Source: a virus
DNA length: 37,756 nt
Reading direction: 5' to 3' (one strand)
IMG/VR virus record: IMGVR_UViG_3300027749_000251
Span: 1 to 37,756 of that record
In this document: piece after piece, positions 32,888 to 37,756 of the stretch
Layout: every line of letters starts with the position of its first letter
Position numbering within the stretch: the first letter of the stretch is position 1
The notes under the pieces: model-generated
Database searches by the model: none
Told to the model about the DNA's origin: nothing
Seen by the model: the letters and a program-made list of their open reading frames with translations, nothing else
Translations under genes and position numbers: made by a program

Positions 32888-32953
32888 AGGCAAGTATGTA
32901 TCCGGTAAGTCTTGAATCTCAAGGCTTTTTTTTAAACCATGCTCAAGGTCCGA

Positions 32954-33484
32954 TTAAAGTTTATTTTTGGACAAGTACTCGGCAAGCCTTATAGCCTGTG
33001 GAGTTTCTTCTTCAATTATGCTGGCATAACAGGTCGCTCCATATTGCTTAAAAACTACGGCATTATTTTTGAACCATCCCATGTGGTATCCAGAGGTGAT
33101 AAATTCTAAAAGTTTGCCGGTTGATTCCAAATCCACAACGTAGTTGAGTTCCGCAAATTTGTTGATCCAGTACTCTTTTGGCTGACAGTTTATGTGCCCA
33201 TGCCCGCCTTGATTGGGCACAGCAGCAGAAAACAGAACCGTAGGTGCTAGTGTTGTAAGCCTTTTGACAAGGTCGCCAGCCTTTGACTCTGGCAAATGCT
33301 CCGCGACCTCAAGACACATGGCTAAGTCATAGCCTTTGTATTTTGCCTCAAACTCGTCCGAAAACACATCCATGATGTCGTATGGACACCATGGGTCAAG
33401 ATCAACCCCATTTGCATCTATGCCAGCCTCCCGCAGGGCTTTCACATAAATTCCAGGACCGCATCCAACATCAATAATTCTCAT
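32954..33484 (-). CDS. SAM-dependent methyltransferase (class I)
   Basis: 176 residues. Motif I IIDVGCGPGIYVKAL (3-17), acidic loop VDLDPWC, and post-motif LAMCLEVAEHLPESKAGDLV, typical of small Rossmann-fold methyltransferases of the type found in glycan clusters. The start overlaps the glycosyltransferase stop as ATGA (33481-33484), so the pair probably act together, perhaps methylating or tailoring a sugar. No nucleic-acid-specific motif (such as DPPY) is seen. Confidence 0.85.
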   Translation of the reverse strand: MRIIDVGCGPGIYVKALREAGIDANGVDLDPWCPYDIMDVFSDEFEAKYKGYDLAMCLEVAEHLPESKAGDLVKRLTTLAPTVLFSAAVPNQGGHGHINCQPKEYWINKFAELNYVVDLESTGKLLEFITSGYHMGWFKNNAVVFKQYGATCYASIIEEETPQAIRLAEYLSKNKL

Positions 33485-34623
33485 AGATACAATGGTTTGT
33501 AGTCTATCCCAACACCTGCCAATTCTCGGTTATGGTCTTCGTACCATCCTCCAGCATTGAAAACATCAGAAAAGTCATCGAATGCACGCTCGAACTTGGG
33601 CCGAACGGCATCAAGGGAAAAGTTGTCCTGCGCGAACCAAACCATCTGGTTGCGCCGAATGGTTGGCACAAGCCGAATAGCCCTCAAAATGTCACCCATC
33701 GTGTTACAACGAAATCCATTCACACCATCCACGATGTATTCGGTCATTGCACCGGCATCAGAGCAGATTGGAACGCAACCAGACAACATCATTTCAACTG
33801 CTGTTCCCCCAAATGGTTCCCAGTACGTCGAAAGAAGGAACCCAAACTTAGCCGTACCCATCAGTTGTTTGCGGGTGGCAATGTCAGCATATCCCAAGTA
33901 TTCCACATGACTTGGCCATTGATCAAACCCAACATCAGTAGAGCTACCCTGCCCGCAAACCTTTAGTTTAACTCCCATTCTAGAGCAGGCATCAATGGCA
34001 ATATCCAGCCCCTTGTTTCTGCCGATCCTGCCGATGTAGAGTGCAAACTCTTCGCGGTCTTGGGCTGGATTAAAATCGTTCAGATTGAAGTAATTTGGCA
34101 CCACTCTCCAGTACCACTTTGGATCACAGTACGAGACTCCTTGAGTTCCCACAAAGGCCGCTTTCAACGGATACGACTCGTAACACCGGAACTGAGCGAA
34201 AGCCCCGCCTGAGCCTATCCCAGGCTCAACAATGATAAGGTCTGATTCGTTGGCTGACTCTGCCGCTACCTGAGTGCCTCCCCAAAAACAAAGCACAAGG
34301 TCGCCCTTCTTTTTTCTAACCTTAATTTCTTTCGCCGCTCTCTCGTTAAACACCGTGTGAGCCAGATCTGTAATTCCATGCTTAAACAAGTTTTTCCGCC
34401 AGTCGTACTCCCCATACGCGGAAACAAGCGTCTCGTTGTCAATCACATCAACGTGCTCATGCGCGTCAGTATCTGAGTCAGGATGCCCGTAATGAATGGT
34501 ACGGTATTTCGATGAGTCCTTGAACATCGTCAAGAACTTACGCACCTTCTGAGTGAAGGCACAAGCCACATAGTCATCGTTACTGATGGTGTGTGGCACT
34601 GCAAGGCAGTGTAGTTGGATCAT
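33481..34623 (-). CDS. GT-B (family 4-type) glycosyltransferase
   Basis: 380 residues. The C-terminal half holds the hallmark of GT4-type enzymes: FALYIGRIGRNKGLDIAID, VKLKVCGQG, HVEYLGYAD, and FGFLLSTYWEPFGGTAVEMMLSGCVPICSDAGAM with the EPFG-x4-E donor-binding motif. It transfers a sugar from an activated donor; the acceptor is unknown. Location among fibre genes and its coupling to a methyltransferase suggest modification of a virion protein or of a host surface glycan. Start ATG at 34623 without a Shine-Dalgarno. Confidence 0.88.
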   Translation of the reverse strand: MIQLHCLAVPHTISNDDYVACAFTQKVRKFLTMFKDSSKYRTIHYGHPDSDTDAHEHVDVIDNETLVSAYGEYDWRKNLFKHGITDLAHTVFNERAAKEIKVRKKKGDLVLCFWGGTQVAAESANESDLIIVEPGIGSGGAFAQFRCYESYPLKAAFVGTQGVSYCDPKWYWRVVPNYFNLNDFNPAQDREEFALYIGRIGRNKGLDIAIDACSRMGVKLKVCGQGSSTDVGFDQWPSHVEYLGYADIATRKQLMGTAKFGFLLSTYWEPFGGTAVEMMLSGCVPICSDAGAMTEYIVDGVNGFRCNTMGDILRAIRLVPTIRRNQMVWFAQDNFSLDAVRPKFERAFDDFSDVFNAGGWYEDHNRELAGVGIDYKPLYL

Positions 34624-34658
34624 GCGCGATTTGGTCTACATTACCACTAGCGTGAACG

Positions 34659-34928
34659 CTAGAGATTTTTTTGAATGTTTACAATCCGGCTACCAGGCTC
34701 AAGCGCAACAAACTCATGTTCTTGGTTATCGGGAAAATCAACAACTTTGCCGGATTCATACTCTTGCATCACTCCGTTGATGGAAATCTGCATTTTCCCC
34801 TTAGCCACAATCGTGATGTGAGCAGTTGCCTTGTCGTGCGTGTGCATGGGTACAATGTCCCCAATTTGGGAAAAGTCGTAAACGGTTCCTTTTAATTTCC
34901 CAAACTCAAATTGAGTTACAGTTAACAT
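34659..34928 (-). CDS. Small single-domain cupin (89 aa)
   Basis: ATG at 34928 (TTTAAATG). IVPMHTHDKATAHITIVAKGKMQISINGV is a cupin motif 1 (HTH, then H, with the G in KGK), followed by YESGKVVDFPDNQEHEFVAL (motif 2, with PxNxEHE). It forms a beta-barrel, metal-binding in many relatives. Function unknown: sugar-modifying epimerase or dioxygenase type, or purely structural. It lies between the Gly-rich adhesin region and the glycosyltransferase. The cupin part of the SET fusion (29934-30770) has a related motif. Confidence 0.82.
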   Translation of the reverse strand: MLTVTQFEFGKLKGTVYDFSQIGDIVPMHTHDKATAHITIVAKGKMQISINGVMQEYESGKVVDFPDNQEHEFVALEPGSRIVNIQKNL

Positions 34929-35171
34929 TTAAATTACCGTAGTAGACAATCCAGTTGAAGTGATAACATTTGAATTTTCACTTGAATTTATTACTGGTTT
35001 TAATTCAAATCCACTATCTGTATAAATATGTGTAGTTGGATCAATTACACTGTCTTCTGGAAGATCGATCCAAAAAATTCCATTAAATTCGCCTATTGGT
35101 TTTTCAATGCAAACTTGCCGAAAACTATATGGTTGTTCAAGTTCAACTGTAGAAATTAAAGCATATTTCAT
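34929..35171 (-). CDS. Small protein after the Gly-rich adhesin (80 aa)
   Basis: ATG at 35171 overlaps the adhesin stop as ATGA (35168-35171). It contains YSFRQVCIEKPIGEFNGIFWIDLPEDSVIDPTTHIY and a Ser/Thr/Asn-rich end. Not recognised. Small coupled genes after phage adhesins are often assembly chaperones or tip subunits; a role of that kind is inference only. Confidence 0.65.
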   Translation of the reverse strand: MKYALISTVELEQPYSFRQVCIEKPIGEFNGIFWIDLPEDSVIDPTTHIYTDSGFELKPVINSSENSNVITSTGLSTTVI

Positions 35172-35965
35172 ATTCCAGGACCCCATTCAATTCTGCAATA
35201 TCCGTTAGTTGCTATTTGAGGAGCACTAAGACCGTTTACGTTTGGCGCAAGCCCAACAACAATTGCATTTGTATAAGTTGTTGCGCCAGAAACTGGAGCA
35301 TAAAACATTGCATAAGCTCCACCTCCACCTCCACCACTAAGCCCACTGTCAGTGCCATCTGACCCCTTGCCTTTTGTGTAAATTGGCAATGTTTGTCCTG
35401 AGCCATACCCTCCTCCTGCACCTCCTGCAAAATAACGTGTTGTAATTGCAGGTTGTATTCCTACATTTCCTGCACTTCCTTGATATGGAATAGGAGGACA
35501 ACAAGAACTTGTATATTCTCCGCCTTCTCCTCCTCCTCCTCCACCCATTCCTAATCCTACATCAATTCCAATTGTTCCTTTTATCCCAACATCTCCATTA
35601 CCTCTATATCCTCCTGATCCTCCTGTTCCAGCACCTAAAACACCACTCACCGCAGCAACAGATCCTCCTGTTCCTCCCCGAGAATAACTACCCGTACCAA
35701 GAAAAATAAATGCGCCTCCTCCACCTCCGGCCATTACAGATACTCCTGCCGCAGAAAATGAAGAAAATCCTCCGTTTTGACCAGCAACTCCAGTGGTAAG
35801 GTTATACTGATCTCCTCCGGCACCAATAAGATGAACACGCACTCTGGTAACTCCAGATGGTATCATTGAATCGGTAATTGATTGAGTTCCAGTAGCAGTA
35901 AACTCAACAAACCCATCAGTGATAACTGCTGCTGACGGTTTAAATAATCCAGCAGATAAAATCAT
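35168..35965 (-). CDS. Glycine-rich tail adhesin-type protein (265 aa)
   Basis: The N-terminal part has ITDGFVEFTATGTQSITDSMIPSGVTRVRVHLIGAGG, the start of a glycine-rich phage tail domain, followed by long polyGly segments (AGGGGGA, GMGGGGGGEGGE, FAGGAGGG, SGGGGGGA) alternating with short variable loops, and a closing CRIEWGPGI. This resembles the polyglycine-II sandwich adhesins (T-even gp38-type), in which Gly helices form a scaffold and loops bind the receptor. ATG at 35965 is one of few with a plausible GGAGG upstream. ATGA overlap upstream and downstream. Confidence 0.8.
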   Translation of the reverse strand: MILSAGLFKPSAAVITDGFVEFTATGTQSITDSMIPSGVTRVRVHLIGAGGDQYNLTTGVAGQNGGFSSFSAAGVSVMAGGGGGAFIFLGTGSYSRGGTGGSVAAVSGVLGAGTGGSGGYRGNGDVGIKGTIGIDVGLGMGGGGGGEGGEYTSSCCPPIPYQGSAGNVGIQPAITTRYFAGGAGGGYGSGQTLPIYTKGKGSDGTDSGLSGGGGGGAYAMFYAPVSGATTYTNAIVVGLAPNVNGLSAPQIATNGYCRIEWGPGI

Positions 35966-36603
35966 GCTAAGTCACCTCCCAATGCCCAGGTATCGGTTGC
36001 AACTTTAATTAGGGTTATAATTGAGTATTGAGTATTTGTTTTTACTTTCCCACCAGCAGATTGAAATGTAACTCCACCTGTTGCGGTAACCGTGACTTGA
36101 TTTGCCGCAATCCCCGTTTGTTGCACAAGGATTTGCGTTCCAGTCGGAAACGCCTGAGTAGAATTTAAAGGAACAGTAAGAGCTGCACCGGCAGACAAAT
36201 TAAATGGAATTAACGTGTTTGCATCAGTCAGCACTAATGGATAGGCAGCAGTTTTTGCCGTCTGCACTTGCAGTGACTTTGGTTCAAACTGAGATGTTGC
36301 CGCGTTCCAAACAAATGTCTCGCCATTTGCCGGTGCAGTCGCAGCAACAGTTCGACCTTGAATCTTAGCCACAGTCGCAGCAATTGTCCCACCTTGGGCC
36401 TCACTCGTTGCCGTAGCAGTGCTTCCAGTAACGTCACCGGAAAGCGTGACGCGAGCAGGATCAACTACCGCAGCAGACTCCGTTTTAACGTAAAGCCGTC
36501 CGGTGAATTTGTTTTCAGCAAGCTCGCCTGTTACCAGGGCGCCTGTTCCTGGGGCAGTTGCAGACCCAGCGGTTGCGTTAACTTTTGGGATTAATGAGGC
36601 CAT
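35962..36603 (-). CDS. Tail fibre-associated protein (213 aa)
   Basis: ATG at 36603 (AATTTATGG), three bases after the giant fibre stop. The N-terminus (MASLIPKVNATAGSATAPGTGALVTGELAENKFTGRLYVKTES) resembles fibre attachment segments. The C-terminal half (IPFNLSAGAALTVPLNSTQAFPTGTQILVQQTGIAANQVTVTATGG, then TNTQYSIITLIKVATDTWALGG) is a beta domain often found at the end of phage fibre proteins. It is probably a tail fibre or receptor-binding accessory protein. Confidence 0.78.
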   Translation of the reverse strand: MASLIPKVNATAGSATAPGTGALVTGELAENKFTGRLYVKTESAAVVDPARVTLSGDVTGSTATATSEAQGGTIAATVAKIQGRTVAATAPANGETFVWNAATSQFEPKSLQVQTAKTAAYPLVLTDANTLIPFNLSAGAALTVPLNSTQAFPTGTQILVQQTGIAANQVTVTATGGVTFQSAGGKVKTNTQYSIITLIKVATDTWALGGDLA

Positions 36604-36606
36604 AAA

Positions 36607-37756
36607 TTAGTAGGTTCCGAATGAGTTTTGCGTAAGGACGTTGTCTCTGATTCCTGCTGCTGTAAACGCAGTTGCTGTAGCTGCTGTATTTGTTGCTGTC
36701 CCAACCAGTGTAAATGTAGTGGAAGTCAATACGCTGCCAACAGTCAATGTGTTTGGGGTAATTCCAGAAGAAATAGTCCCTCCAACAAGCAATCCAGCAG
36801 TTGTTCCAGTGCTTAATGTAACAGTGGGATTAACGCCTGCTGTCCATGTTCCAGTTGCTGAGAACAAGGCAGTTGTGTACATAGTGGCGTTATCCCACTC
36901 AACGTAATGCGCCACTGGATTTGTTACGAGTGCTGATGCTGTCTGAAACTGAAAAGGTGCATTAGTTGCTGAGTTTCCAAGAAGAGTTTGCCGTCCTGAA
37001 AATGTGTTTGTTTGAGTAGTTGCAGCAGCAAATCTGTAGCTTATTCGAACAACAGAAATAAGACTGGTTCCAACAATTATGTCTGCATTGGAAGCAGTAT
37101 TAAAAAATGCCATTACATAACCAGATTGGGACGACCCAAATCGAGTCATCCACATTCCATTTCGCACTGTGCCAGTGAACCACGCTGGTCTTGTAAAAAC
37201 AGCCTGTACACCAACAGCTCCAACAGTTGTGACTTCCCAAAAACCGTTTTGTTTTGTGTCACCCTGAAGCGTAAATGCAATAATGTCACCTACAACTATT
37301 GTGTAGCTATCCGCGCCAGTGAATACCCCTGTTGCCGTAACGGTAAACACATTTCCAACCATTATTCCCGCAAATCCAACATTAGTCTGTGCCTCAACCA
37401 TCCGCATCCCAACTCCGAGGTTGGAGATGGCAGATTGAGCGGTCGTAGAAGCAGTTCCCCCATTGGCAATCGAAACTGGAAGCGAAACTCCTGCGCCTGT
37501 AGCTCCAGTTGCTCCCGCAGTGCCAACGCCAGTTGCCCCCGTGGAACCATTAGTTCCGGTTGCTCCAGTGCTACCCACTACCCCTGTAGCGCCAGCTACC
37601 CCTGTCGATCCAGTTAATCCTGTCGATCCAGTTAATCCTGTGGCCCCAGCAGTGCCAACGCCGGTCGCGCCAGTCGCCCCAGCAGTGCCAACGCCAGTCG
37701 CCCCAGTCGCCCCAGCAGTGCCAACGCCAGTCGCCCCAGTCGCCCCAGCAGTGCCA
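36607..37756 (-). CDS. Giant collagen-like tail fibre, C-terminal part (starts at 2090)
   Basis: Continuation of the frame that begins at 2090. From 37756 down to about 37490 it reads collagen-like triplets (GST, GAT, GVG). A short segment [25 protein letters not shown] follows, a motif often seen just before the C-terminal domain of phage tail fibres, and then about 290 residues of Thr/Ser/Ala/Gly-rich beta domain with [28 protein letters not shown] and a final NSFGTY. This distal domain is the most likely receptor-binding end. Three bases separate its stop from the next gene. Confidence 0.9.
   Translation of the reverse strand, partial: GTAGATGATGVGTAGATGATGVGTAGATGATGVGTAGATGLTGSTGLTGSTGVAGATGVVGSTGATGTNGSTGATGVGTAGATGATGAGVSLPVSIANGGTASTTAQSAISNLGVGMRMVEAQTNVGFAGIMVGNVFTVTATGVFTGADSYTIVVGDIIAFTLQGDTKQNGFWEVTTVGAVGVQAVFTRPAWFTGTVRNGMWMTRFGSSQSGYVMAFFNTASNADIIVGTSLISVVRISYRFAAATTQTNTFSGRQTLLGNSATNAPFQFQTASALVTNPVAHYVEWDNATMYTTALFSATGTWTAGVNPTVTLSTGTTAGLLVGGTISSGITPNTLTVGSVLTSTTFTLVGTATNTAATATAFTAAGIRDNVLTQNSFGTY
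37655..37756 (-). repeat. 33-bp tandem repeat, right part
   Basis: Units start at 37655, 37688 and 37721, with the beginning of a fourth at 37754. The last 69 bases equal 1-69. The unit at 37655 carries variants (CCGGTCGCG) not seen in units 1 and 34, which limits the overlap to 69 bases. Confidence 0.9.

Noticed and set aside
32911-32933. Short hairpin CTTGA-ATC-TCAAG followed by eight T on the plus strand
   Set aside because: The stem is only five A/T-containing pairs, and no plus-strand gene lies upstream for it to terminate.

Overview
The window is a near-complete genome of a tailed phage with a P22-like (short-tailed, podovirus-type) virion. Its two ends fall inside one collagen-like tail-fibre gene. 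The first 69 bases equal the last 69, and the fibre reading frame continues across the join, so the molecule is best read as a circle (or circularly permuted DNA) of roughly 37.7 kb cut in a tandem repeat. There is no integrase and no clear lysogeny module. An o-spanin-type lipoprotein in the lysis cassette points to a Gram-negative host. Start codons almost always lack a Shine-Dalgarno sequence and instead sit in an A/T-rich TTATG or AATATG context. Many genes are joined by ATGA overlaps. This suggests a host lineage with SD-independent initiation (Bacteroidota is one option); this is inference.

Layout. The late genes all lie on the minus strand and run from 10636 down to 1, across the join, and from 37756 down to 23099. 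In order of transcription they are: a small unknown gene, SSB, two tiny genes, large terminase, portal, scaffold, coat protein, gp4-like adaptor, small virion proteins, the giant collagen-like fibre, further fibre or adhesin proteins, a small cupin, a glycosyltransferase and a methyltransferase, gp10-like tail protein, a coiled-coil protein, a cupin-SET fusion, three ejection-type proteins, a P22-tailspike-like head-binding domain fused to collagen repeats, and a tightly overlapped lysis cassette. A strong bidirectional terminator at 23060-23100 separates this from the early genes.

Early genes are mostly on the plus strand (13448-22994): four small unknowns, then an HTH regulator, SF2 helicase, VRR-NUC nuclease, Toprim primase-helicase, cytosine methyltransferase-like protein and a DUF5856-like protein. 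A RecE/RecT-type recombination pair (17050-15080) runs leftward from a divergent control region that carries two palindromes.

The most unusual part is 10.64-13.45 kb. A three-gene island (11216-12392) lies between two uninterrupted alternating pyrimidine-purine tracts (118 bp and 64 bp, Z-DNA-prone). The second tract is followed by a five-run G-quadruplex motif, four ATAAGSGGACTC iterons, eight exact TGCAGAGT boxes in both orientations, an AT-rich tract and a GA tract. Together these resemble a replication origin or master control region. Other notable items are the cupin-SET fusion, an AT-hook on the large terminase, and an 11-residue collagen unit that breaks the Gly-X-Y register once per repeat.
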